Below are positions 25,001 to 32,682 of a stretch of DNA of 64,000 bases, one piece after another. Numbering within the stretch: position 1 is the first letter of the stretch; the number at the start of each line of letters is the position of its first letter. Source of the stretch: Ga0077555 sp050187415 (GTDB lineage: Bacteria; Pseudomonadota; Alphaproteobacteria; Rhizobiales; Hyphomicrobiaceae); assembly GCA_050187415.1 (NCBI GenBank), contig JBFWXN010000015.1, forward strand, positions 1 to 64,000, given 5' to 3'. The translations under genes were made by a program, and so were the position numbers. The notes under the pieces were generated by a model that saw only the letters and a list, made by a program, of their open reading frames with translations, was not told where the DNA came from and did not search any database.

Positions 25001-27131
25001 GGCTTGCAGGCCAGCTTTCGTAGAGCGCCTTCAAATTTGCGATGAAGGGCAGGCGATCCTCCCGCGCATCGTGCACGAGGCTCGCCAAGTCGCCGATGCC
25101 GGCGTCGCGCAATCGCTTGTAGACGACGTCGAGTGCCACGCGTTTCTCGCAAACAAAGAGCACGGATTTGCCGTTGGCCGCGAGATCTGCGAGCAAATTG
25201 GCGATTGTCTGCGATTTGCCCGTGCCCGGCGGCCCCTGAATGACGTAGCTCTCGCCTGTCGTGGCACGCAGGACCGCATCGTCCTGGCTTGGATCGGAGG
25301 GGAGCACGAGGTTGCGCTCGACGTGAGGCGGCTTCTCGATGTCGCGCAGCTGCTGCCGGGTCTGCGCCTCGAAAAGCCGCTCGTAGTTGGCATGCCGACC
25401 CGGATAGCGATCGAGAAGCACTTCGTAGTCACGCACCAGGCTCATCTTGCGCGTGTTGAAATTGGCGAGGGTGACCGCGCACAGGTCGATGTCCCAGACG
25501 AGCGGGCCCGTCTGGCCGGCAGCCGTCGTCGAGTGCTCGTCGCCGACGTGCGCGGACAGCTCGGCCTCCGTCGGCATGCCGCTCTCGATAGTCGGATGCG
25601 CCCCGCCGGCGACGCCATGCTCCGTCGCCGGACGTGGCCTCAGAAAGCGGTCGAACAATTCGAGCCCGAGCGGCTGGTAGCTGTCCGCCGCGTAGGAATA
25701 GCCGATGCCGCGCCAGTCCTTTAGCCTTGCGGCAGCGCGCCGCTGGCGCCGCCGATGCTCGTCGAGCTGGCGCCTGTTGGCTGCCTGCAATCTCGGCAGG
25801 GGGGGCGCATCGACGAGACGCACCGAGAGGCCCGGACGCGTCTCGCTGGCCTTCGCTTGCAGCCGACCGCCGAGCGCCCGGATCGCATCGAGACTGGACA
25901 TGTCGAGCGTTTCGGCAAGCTCGACCTGGAAACGGTCTTTGAGAACGAAACGCAGCACCGGATTGATCTCGGCCTCGCAGACCGGCGCTTCAAGCGTGAG
26001 GCTGAAGGCATCCGGGTCCCCGGGCTGCTTCTTCAGAGAAACCGGCAGCATCACGAGCGGCGTATTGACGGGCTCGGTCGCATCGTCGTCATGCCAGCGC
26101 AGGAAGGCCAGCACCAGGCGCAGCTGGTTGAAGCCGAGCTCGCGCGAATCCTTGCGTGCCGCGCTGCGCATCTTGTCGAGGCTCGGCGCCAGAAATGGAT
26201 AGTCGGCGCAGTGCAGCCAGCGACGCAGATCAAGCTCGCCTTTGGTCTCTCCGCGTTCGTTGAGCCCGGCTAGCCGCTGCAACATCTCGTCGTCCGCGGT
26301 CAGCAGCGCGCGCGGCTGCAGCGCTTTGTAGTCGAGCAGCACCGGCAGCGAGCCGCGAGTCAGGTCGACGCCGTGGCGATCGGCAAAGTAGAGCAGCTTG
26401 TTGCGCCGGGTGACCTCGAACAGGCGGTTGCGAAAGTATTCGTGGGTACGTTCGCGGCGCAGAACGGGATCGGCAACATCGGCAAGGTCGCGCGCCTTGC
26501 TCTCGGCGTCGTCGACCTCGACGGACCGATAATCGTCGATGAGGTCGATCAAGGCCGCCAGATCCGCCGGCCGTTCGGCGCGCCGCACGCGGGTCATGTC
26601 GACGATGATGCGCGCGAGGACCGGGCTGAGCCGTGGATTGAGCCGCGCCAGATTGTTGCGATGTTCGACGAATAGCGCGAGTTCGCCCGCCTCGCCGAAG
26701 TCGAGACCCGTCGCCAGGCTCCCCATCAACATGCCGAGGTGGAAGATGTCGGTCAGCGCATCGTGATGGCCTAGCTTGCGCTCCCAGCTCGCATATCCCG
26801 GATAGTAGAGGGGCCGTGTCGGAGGCGTCTCGGGCGGGCATACCTCCTCGGCGCCGAGCTCCGCCACATCGATGACGGCCACGTCGTCGGCGACAATCGG
26901 CTCGCACACATCGACTTTGGCGAGGGTCAGCTCCCCGTTTGGACTCAATGCGAGCAAGTCGAAACGGTCGAGCGAGGCCACGCGTCCCGCCTCGTGCAGG
27001 TCGTGGCATTCCTCGAACAGCGAGCGCACGGCACCGATCAGGTCTTCGTTGTCGATGGGCCCTGCCTGGCGAAATCGCCTGAGAAGGTCGCCGAAGGACG
27101 CGTTCCAATCGTATGGCGTGCGCTCGAGCAT
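22056..27131 (-). CDS. Giant multidomain SF1 helicase: kinase-like region, DUF4011, helicase, MTES_1575-like nuclease
   Basis: A 1,691-residue protein. Residues about 30-220 resemble the C-lobe of a Ser/Thr kinase (LHEAGRVASLDRFDLLAL, DALTDIFHLGMLMGSLATG, then a Pro/Arg-rich end), but the HRD and DFG motifs are lost, so a pseudokinase is likely. DUF4011 starts near 230 (NRLFEVTRRNKLLYFA). The SF1 core has Walker A GPPGTGKS (about 631), DEAS box FDEASQIP (about 1247), VVGDEMQLPPPS (about 1272), WHYRSRHESLI (about 1322), NLENVQGDERDI (about 1462) and NVIFSRAKQ (about 1504). Residues about 1570-1665 resemble the MTES_1575/Vsr-type nuclease, with candidate acidic residues in RCDVAV and VLTDNGRHY. 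Similar COG1112 helicases occur in anti-phage systems such as Mokosh (kinase-helicase) and Hhe (DUF4011-helicase-Vsr). It starts 6 bases after the M48-like gene. Defence is an inference. Confidence 0.9.
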   Translation of the reverse strand: MLERTPYDWNASFGDLLRRFRQAGPIDNEDLIGAVRSLFEECHDLHEAGRVASLDRFDLLALSPNGELTLAKVDVCEPIVADDVAVIDVAELGAEEVCPPETPPTRPLYYPGYASWERKLGHHDALTDIFHLGMLMGSLATGLDFGEAGELALFVEHRNNLARLNPRLSPVLARIIVDMTRVRRAERPADLAALIDLIDDYRSVEVDDAESKARDLADVADPVLRRERTHEYFRNRLFEVTRRNKLLYFADRHGVDLTRGSLPVLLDYKALQPRALLTADDEMLQRLAGLNERGETKGELDLRRWLHCADYPFLAPSLDKMRSAARKDSRELGFNQLRLVLAFLRWHDDDATEPVNTPLVMLPVSLKKQPGDPDAFSLTLEAPVCEAEINPVLRFVLKDRFQVELAETLDMSSLDAIRALGGRLQAKASETRPGLSVRLVDAPPLPRLQAANRRQLDEHRRRQRRAAARLKDWRGIGYSYAADSYQPLGLELFDRFLRPRPATEHGVAGGAHPTIESGMPTEAELSAHVGDEHSTTAAGQTGPLVWDIDLCAVTLANFNTRKMSLVRDYEVLLDRYPGRHANYERLFEAQTRQQLRDIEKPPHVERNLVLPSDPSQDDAVLRATTGESYVIQGPPGTGKSQTIANLLADLAANGKSVLFVCEKRVALDVVYKRLRDAGIGDLASLVHDAREDRLPFIANLKALYESWPASRPSRTIRDKRADLVADIETSADQLRVFSSTMQRYVGSGETTLRDLLDVAIKRAMPRPRISLQEREAVPPWGAFVDGEGALIELDKALRDVPIERGRVLATLSALPRTLLARPDPGACLAMLLQAARAALAIFEAASASGVRTDEARRIGLETLFAETTLAARLEPLAAIGRLDLREHDTDAARRLHDQFATLDALERSLATTIAANPGWRHKPSAAETMAWLPLARRHEGRVWGFLSGEWRNLKHILDERLANSAGSRAAALARMAGEHEARAERDDYASLLRQSLGVDDLDTFRAQLTGIWQRRGEHGSPEAALLRTAPDDEDAVRSRILALAATQVRVQQARAAILALFPRFGDGSARTLADHLDVLDAIDDRAIELAAALRHLDEASPALGEALRAAPMQTDTLRAASLHLGVQRIFAEHPAAQRVASHDLQRIAEDLGAKLAELRTLNARRILDERKSRFRSRIGTPDETYDVGRAFLEHQFSLLRPSAALRDFLTGAPGNVVRDLKPIWMMSPLSVADTLPLDEALFDVVVFDEASQIPIEDALPTLYRAPQMIVVGDEMQLPPPSYFGRKLDTDDADLPDYVAFGMQAESLLDKAAAALPATRLEWHYRSRHESLIGFCNQAFYGGHLRTVPSRQPLSPTAAIDVTAPAPLRDLAQRVLSRPISFHRLPDASYVGQRNAKEAVYIADLVRALLSQDASKSIGIVAFSQSQQAEIEDALDRLATEHPPFRNRLDRALALDHEELFVKNLENVQGDERDIIIVSVAYGPGATGRMIMNFGPINQEGGEKRLNVIFSRAKQHVAVVASFEASQVTNDWNKGANALKRYLEYAAAVSVGDADAMQRALRGYPGADHIAHVADLADPLADLIAQTYGRQGRSVVRGLGQSTARCDVAVRAQGAAAFTTAVLTDNGRHYAVRDVIDRYVTYPGLLRSAGWNVEFALAKDWIAKIPRPDDAVGERARGPSSRSVDDGAVVKS

Positions 27132-27137
27132 GGCGAC

Positions 27138-28313
27138 CTATGCGGCCCGACGGGCAAGCCCGGCCTGCAGACCGCGACGGCCCCGCAGCTCTTGTCGGGC
27201 AATCTCGCGAAAGCGTGCGCCGATGCCGAGTTCGTCGGCTGCCGCGGCAGCAACCGGCAGCGTCGTGCCGAGCCGGGCGCCGTCGACGGTTGCGAAATCC
27301 AGCAGCAGAAACGCCAGATACTCGGCGGCGTTCTCCGCAAGGGCGCGCGCGGGACGCTCGAGCGGCGTCACGGCTCGGGCGGGTTCGTAATCGGGAACGA
27401 TTTCGCGGGCGTGCGCCAACGCGGCAGGTCGCACCGTATCCGCGTCGTAGAGGACGCGATCGAGGATGGCATTCGTGAGCGCGCCGAGCGCGTCCCTGTC
27501 GAGCAGATCGAGTGTCGCGAGGTCGATCGGCCCGGATATCAGCTCGGCAACGTCGGAGCGAGGGTCGTTCGCAGTCGGCGGAGTCGATTGGGCGAGCGCG
27601 CGCGCGCGGGCGGCGATCTCGGGCGGGGCGCGCGAAGGTCGCTCGTCCGACCCGGCTGCTATCTGGCCGTCGGTTTGTTCGAGGCAGGCGTCCGCGGCGA
27701 TCGCTGCTGCTTCCGCGTCGATGTCGCCGCGCGCTTTGAAAAGGATCCGGACGGCCGCCGCACGGCTGCCGCAGGCGATGAGCCCACCCCGGTCGCAATA
27801 AACCTCGGTCATCAGTTTGAAACGTCGTGAAGTTTCGGCGATCTCGGGCGGACATCCCTCTTGGCCGACGAGCCAGCGGAGCAGGCGCGTCGCGATGTGA
27901 AGCCGCCCATCGCCGACCTTGTAGAAGCGAAATCGCGCGATCTCTCGTCCCAGGATCGCGAGCAGTTCTTCCTCGTTGGTGATCCGCTCGACAATATTGC
28001 CGGCAAGCGCGATTGCGACTTCGTCCGGCATGAAGACCAGATGAGCGCCGGGGGTTGCCGCCGCAGGCAAACGGAAGAGCGCGACCGGAGATTCGATGTC
28101 GAGGCGCTGGCACGCCGTCTCGGCCATCGCATATCGCTCCCCGTTGGCCCCCCGGTTCGGAAGACGGGTCGCGCGCTCCTGGAGATCGGCTCGAGTCAAG
28201 TCCCTGTAACGGTCGCCGATGTGCTCCGCTTGAAACCAACGCCACAGATGGGGCTCGGCGCGCTCCAGTCGGTCGGCGATGGCGAGATGGTACGCAAACG
28301 GCTCGAGCTGCAT
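27138..28313 (-). CDS. M48-like protein with a degenerate HExxH (pseudo-metallopeptidase)
   Basis: A 391-residue cytoplasmic protein. Residues 93-180 follow the layout of M48 metallopeptidases: NEEELLAILGREIAR at 113-127 stands where these enzymes have NExELxAVLGHEIGH, and MTEVYCDRGGLIACG at 168-182 matches the ExxxD third-ligand region. Both His of HExxH are replaced by Arg (REIAR, 123-127), while the Glu and the ExxxD remain, so zinc binding and proteolysis should be lost. The C-terminal half is Ala/Arg-rich, helical and unrecognised. GGGGGA lies 5 bases before the ATG. The helicase gene starts 6 bases after its stop, so the two proteins are made together. Confidence 0.8.
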   Translation of the reverse strand: MQLEPFAYHLAIADRLERAEPHLWRWFQAEHIGDRYRDLTRADLQERATRLPNRGANGERYAMAETACQRLDIESPVALFRLPAAATPGAHLVFMPDEVAIALAGNIVERITNEEELLAILGREIARFRFYKVGDGRLHIATRLLRWLVGQEGCPPEIAETSRRFKLMTEVYCDRGGLIACGSRAAAVRILFKARGDIDAEAAAIAADACLEQTDGQIAAGSDERPSRAPPEIAARARALAQSTPPTANDPRSDVAELISGPIDLATLDLLDRDALGALTNAILDRVLYDADTVRPAALAHAREIVPDYEPARAVTPLERPARALAENAAEYLAFLLLDFATVDGARLGTTLPVAAAAADELGIGARFREIARQELRGRRGLQAGLARRAA

Positions 28314-28490
28314 GGCATCCCCCAGTCACCGGCCCGCCAGCATCGACCGCCGCGTCCCACGCGCAGATACGCGACCGAGGTCCGGGCTTGCAAGCCTCGC
28401 CGATCAATTCGCTGTTCGCGTTGCGAGAAAGCGGCAGCCCGCCCACGTGACGAGACCGAGGCGATAGAGGGCCGGGGCCGGGAGCTGTGC

Positions 28491-30095
28491 TCAGGCGAGC
28501 GTCGCTTCCGAGCCCAGGATGACGGTCGCTTGGGACGAGAACACCCCTCCGTTGCCATGCGCGAGCGCCGTTTCGACGCCGCCCACCTGGCGATCGCCAC
28601 ATTCGCCGCGGATTTGCCGGACCGCCTCGATCAGCAGGAAAATGCCATACATCCCCGGATGACAGTAAGAAAGTCCGCCGCCGTTGGTGTTGACGGCAAG
28701 GCCGCCACCCGGCGCGATGCGTCCGCCTTCGACGAAGCGGCCGCCTTCGCCCTTGGGGCAGAACCCGAGATCCTCGAGGAACAGGATCGTGTTGATCGTG
28801 AAGGCGTCATAAAGCGCGAGAACGTCGATATCTTTCGGGCCAAGCCCGGCCATCGCGTAGGCGATATCGGCGGATCGCTTGGCGCCAGTCTGTGTCAGGT
28901 CCGGCATCGAGGAGATAGCCGCGTGCGTGATCGACTGTCCGCAGCCGAGCACGTAGGCAGCCGGCTTTTTCAACGATCGCGCCCGATCGGCCGACGTCAC
29001 CACGAGGGCGCCGCCGCCGTCGGTCGACAGGCAGCAATCGCGCACGGTGAAGGGTGTGCTGATCGGGCGTGCAGCCAGCACGTCCTCGATGGTGAGGGGC
29101 TTTCGATCCCAGGCGGCGGGGTTGAGCTGAGCCCATTGTCGGGCGGCCACCGCCACCGCTGCAAGCTGTTCTCGCGTGGTGCCGTACTGGTGCATGTGGC
29201 GTCGCGCTGCCATGGCGTAGGCGCTTGCCGGAAGGAACGGCTTGAACGGGGTCTCGTATGGATTGGTTTCCCGCGCGGACGCTTGGCGCCGTCCCACGCT
29301 GCGTTGCGTACTGCCGTAGGCGATCACCGCGACGTTGCACAGTCCGGCCTCGATCGCCTGCTGCGCCTGGGCGACGTGATATTCGAACGACGAGCCGCCG
29401 ACGATCGTCGAGCCGATGACGGGTGCATCGAGCCCAAGATACTCACTGAGCGACAAGGCAGACGTGCGGGCCTGAGTGGTGGCGCAGAAGAGACCATCGA
29501 CGTCCCTGAGGCCGAGCCCGCAATCGTCGAGCGCCCGGGTGATGCCCTGGGCCATCAGGTCGATCGGGGTCAGGCCTTCCGCGACCTGTCCGAGGTCCGA
29601 CTCGGCCACGCCGACGATGGCGGCGCTGCCGCGCCGCGCCGTACCGGTGGACTGGCGCGAGCGAGCGGCCGGCTCGCTTCGGACCGATGTGGTGGCCTGC
29701 TGCATCCCCGAAGCCGCGGCAGAGAGCGGGACGAACACCGGTACCGGTTCGGCGTCGCCGCCCGGACGATGCACGCCGAACGAAACCCGCATGCCGATCT
29801 TGACCGCATCGGGTGCGACGCCTTCGACGCGGCTCATCAAGCGGAAACCTTCGTCGCAGTCGATCAGCGCCACGTTGTAGGCGCCGCCGTCCACGGCGTG
29901 AACCGTCGTGGTGGAGTAGACTGTGCCAAGTCCGCTCGCGACGCGCCATTCGAGGTCGGTCGAGCCCGTGAACGGGCAGACGAGCCGAGGGAAGAACACG
30001 GCGCGCTTGGCACCGGGGCTCCACTGGTAGGCAAGCTCGCCCTTCTCGAGGTGTGCGACGTACGTCTTGTGCGGCGCAGCCTTCGGATCGGCCAT
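28491..30095 (-). CDS. DUF35-thiolase fusion protein
   Basis: A 534-residue protein joining two parts usually encoded separately. Residues about 1-125 are a DUF35 OB-fold (CPFTGSTDLEW, SGLGTVYSTTTVHAV, RMSVEG-like end). A Ser/Gln/Ala/Arg-rich linker follows to about 160, and then a thiolase-like domain (AAIVGVAESDLGQ, GSTIVGGSS, LYDAFTINTILFLEDLG, NTNGGGLSYCHPG). The nucleophilic Cys is absent (GGSS) and the zinc-ribbon Cys pairs are missing, as in the split pair at 4,621-6,404. The start at 30095 follows GGAGGA. The protein is probably a CoA-ester aldolase or thiolase of unknown substrate. It stands alone on the minus strand. Confidence 0.88.
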   Translation of the reverse strand: MADPKAAPHKTYVAHLEKGELAYQWSPGAKRAVFFPRLVCPFTGSTDLEWRVASGLGTVYSTTTVHAVDGGAYNVALIDCDEGFRLMSRVEGVAPDAVKIGMRVSFGVHRPGGDAEPVPVFVPLSAAASGMQQATTSVRSEPAARSRQSTGTARRGSAAIVGVAESDLGQVAEGLTPIDLMAQGITRALDDCGLGLRDVDGLFCATTQARTSALSLSEYLGLDAPVIGSTIVGGSSFEYHVAQAQQAIEAGLCNVAVIAYGSTQRSVGRRQASARETNPYETPFKPFLPASAYAMAARRHMHQYGTTREQLAAVAVAARQWAQLNPAAWDRKPLTIEDVLAARPISTPFTVRDCCLSTDGGGALVVTSADRARSLKKPAAYVLGCGQSITHAAISSMPDLTQTGAKRSADIAYAMAGLGPKDIDVLALYDAFTINTILFLEDLGFCPKGEGGRFVEGGRIAPGGGLAVNTNGGGLSYCHPGMYGIFLLIEAVRQIRGECGDRQVGGVETALAHGNGGVFSSQATVILGSEATLA

Positions 30096-30414
30096 GGCTA
30101 ATCTGTCCTCCGGGTCTTCGTTGGTGGGCTTTAGGGCCGAGGCTATGCGGGAACAAGGCCGGAGACCAGCACGGATGGCGATTCGGAACTCGCCGGGCCC
30201 GGCCGGCCTCGGCGCTTTGGCACACGCCGGGCGGAGACGCCGCAAAACGCCATAACCAGCAGAAATGATGCACTATTTTATTTGTTTTGCGCCGTCATTT
30301 GCAGGTCGCGCCGAGTTCGGTCTTGCGCCTGCTTCGGCGACATGAGACGCAATCCAAGCTGCGGAATTGACCAGTGCCAACGTGTGTCCACCCGGCGTGA
30401 TGGAGGATCTGGGC

Positions 30415-30870
30415 GTGGACTTGACCCGATTGCTGACGAGCCGGATGACCGGACTCCAGGTTGCTGCCTTGCCGTTGCAGCGCTCGCCTGCGGGACAGGT
30501 GGCCGTGGGCCTCGTCACGAGCCGCGGCACCGGGCGTTGGGTGCTGCCGAAAGGCTGGCCGGTCCCGGGGCTGACGCTTGCCGAAACGGCCGCCATCGAG
30601 GCGCGCGAGGAGGCCGGCCTTGTCGGGGACATATCAGATACGCCGATCGGCCGGTATCGCTATCGCAAGGGGCTGCATACGTTCGCAAGCATGCCGTGCG
30701 AAGTGCAGGTATTTCCACTTCAAGTGAGAGAGCAGCTATTTGCGTGGCGCGAGAGAAAGCAGCGGCGCGTGGCGTTTTTCTGGCCCGAGGCGGCGGCTCA
30801 AAGCGTCGACGAGCCGGAGTTGGCAGCCCTGCTGCGCACTCTTTGTGCGGAGGGAAGCTTCGACCCATGA
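30415..30870 (+). CDS. NUDIX hydrolase, DIPP-like
   Basis: A 151-residue NUDIX protein. RWVLPKGWP and AAIEAREEAGLVG form a Nudix box of the kind seen in diadenosine/diphosphoinositol polyphosphate hydrolases, with the metal-binding EAREEAG helix intact. The start is GTG at 30415, set by GGAGG 8 bases upstream; upstream TTG and ATG codons lack a ribosome site. It precedes the phosphate transporter gene by about 150 bases on the same strand. The substrate is not known. Confidence 0.88.
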   Translation: MDLTRLLTSRMTGLQVAALPLQRSPAGQVAVGLVTSRGTGRWVLPKGWPVPGLTLAETAAIEAREEAGLVGDISDTPIGRYRYRKGLHTFASMPCEVQVFPLQVREQLFAWRERKQRRVAFFWPEAAAQSVDEPELAALLRTLCAEGSFDP

Positions 30871-31024
30871 CGATATTCGCGGGGTCTCACCGCGCGTGAC
30901 AAATCTGCGCACAACCGACATCCGGCGCCGATAATGGTTTCGGCGGGCGCCCGAGCCACTATGACGGTGGCGATCACGGTCGCGGTCACGTGCTCGACAT
31001 GAACAGCTAGGCGGGAGGGATGGG

Positions 31025-32557
31025 GTGAGCACGGGAAGCGAACTTGTGGAGCACGAGGAGCTGTCCCGCAAACGCTCGCTGGACAAAGACCTCAAGAAGA
31101 TCGAGCGGCTTGAAACGGCAACGCGGTCCGTCGCCAAATCGCTGCTCGCGCCGGGACTGGCACTCGTCTTCCTTGCCTTCAGTGCGGCACTCGCCAGCCT
31201 GCAGATCGGCGCGCATACGGACGCCGTCCTGCTGATCTCGGCAGCCGTTCTGGCCGGCTACATGGCCCTGAATATCGGCGCCAACGACGTGGCAAACAAT
31301 GTGGGCCCGGCCGTCGGCGCCCGCGCCATGACGATGATGGGTGCGTTGGTCATTGCGGCCGTTTTCGAGTGCATGGGTGCCCTCATTGCGGGCGGCGACG
31401 TCGTCAAGACCATCTCTAAGGGGATCATCGATCCGGGTCAGGTCGCAAGCGCCCAGGTGTTCATCGGCGTGATGATGGCGGCACTGGTCGCGTCGGCCGT
31501 CTGGGTGAACCTTGCGACCTGGATCGGTGCCCCCGTCTCCACGACGCACGCTGTGGTCGGTGGTGTCGTGGGGGCCGGCGTCTCGGCGATCGGGCCGGGG
31601 GTGATCCACTGGCCCGTGATGGGTGCGATCGCGGCGAGTTGGGTGATATCGCCCGTGCTCGGGGGCGTCATCGCCGCGGCCTTCCTGGCCTTCGTCAAGC
31701 ACTTCATCATCTACCAGGACGATAAGATCGCGGCGGCTCGGCGCTGGGTGCCGCTGCTGATCTCCGTGATGATCTCCGCTTTCACCGCCTATTTGATGCT
31801 CAAGGGATTGAACCAGGTCTGGAGACCCTCGGCCGGGGTGATCCTGGCCGTCGCCGGCCTCACGCTGGTCGGCTCCTTGTTGGTGCTGCGCCCGATGATA
31901 CATCGCCAGTCGGAGCATCTCGAGAACCGGAACCAGTCCCTTCGGAAGCTGTTTCATCTGCCGCTCATTTTTTCTGCGGCCTTGCTTTCATTCGCTCACG
32001 GCGCGAACGACGTTGCCAACGCGGTGGGCCCGCTGGCCGGCATCCTTCATAGCGCGCAAAACGGCTCGGTTTCAGGAAACGTCAGCCTGCCCTTCTGGAT
32101 CATGCTGATCGGCGCGGTGGGCATCACCCTTGGTCTGTTCCTGTTCGGGCCGAGGCTGATCCGCACCGTCGGCGAGCAGATCACGCGCATGAACCCGATG
32201 CGGGCGTTTTGTGTCGCGTTGTCCGCCGCCGTGACCGTAATCGTCGCCTCGGCCTTGGGGCTGCCCGTGAGCTCGACGCACATTGCGGTCGGCGCGGTGT
32301 TCGGTGTCGGCTTTTTTCGCGAATATTACACGACCCACAGCCGTCGCCGTCGCGAGTACCTTGCGCGACAAGGCGTCGGGGAGAGCCGACATCACAGTCC
32401 TGATCCGTCCGCTGCGGAACTGCAGGACGTCATTCGACGCAAGCTCGTTCGCCGCTCGCACTTCACCGTGATCGTGGCGGCATGGCTCATAACGGTCCCG
32501 GCGGCTGCCGTGCTGGCAGGCGTGATCTACCAGCTCTTCGCGCTGGTCACGGGTTAG
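31025..32557 (+). CDS. pit: PiT-family inorganic phosphate transporter
   Basis: A 510-residue inner membrane protein. The two inverted repeat signatures are clear: NIGANDVANNVGPAVGAR near residue 82 and SFAHGANDVANAVGPLAG near 322. About ten membrane spans and a charged central loop are seen. It imports phosphate, or metal-phosphate, by ion symport. The N-terminal 50 residues are charged and longer than in E. coli PitA. The start is GTG at 31025 after GGGAGGGAT. No PhoU-like Pit accessory gene is next to it. Confidence 0.95.
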   Translation: MSTGSELVEHEELSRKRSLDKDLKKIERLETATRSVAKSLLAPGLALVFLAFSAALASLQIGAHTDAVLLISAAVLAGYMALNIGANDVANNVGPAVGARAMTMMGALVIAAVFECMGALIAGGDVVKTISKGIIDPGQVASAQVFIGVMMAALVASAVWVNLATWIGAPVSTTHAVVGGVVGAGVSAIGPGVIHWPVMGAIAASWVISPVLGGVIAAAFLAFVKHFIIYQDDKIAAARRWVPLLISVMISAFTAYLMLKGLNQVWRPSAGVILAVAGLTLVGSLLVLRPMIHRQSEHLENRNQSLRKLFHLPLIFSAALLSFAHGANDVANAVGPLAGILHSAQNGSVSGNVSLPFWIMLIGAVGITLGLFLFGPRLIRTVGEQITRMNPMRAFCVALSAAVTVIVASALGLPVSSTHIAVGAVFGVGFFREYYTTHSRRRREYLARQGVGESRHHSPDPSAAELQDVIRRKLVRRSHFTVIVAAWLITVPAAAVLAGVIYQLFALVTG

Positions 32558-32682
32558 TCCGGCAGCTTCACGCACCCCGTCGCACGGGCTGGACGAAGCG
32601 CCCCCGATGGACAAGGCTTGGCACGTCACAAGGCTGGCCGCCGGCGCGCCGGCACGAAAGTCGTGATGAGGAAATCCAGGTC

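Noticed and set aside
23847..25724. Open frame on the plus strand opposite the helicase
   Set aside because: Shadow of the helicase frame; no motifs or ribosome site.
26230..28602. Long minus-strand frame overlapping the M48-like gene and the helicase start
   Set aside because: Extremely Arg/Ala-rich, no family resemblance, and incompatible with the two well supported genes in another frame.
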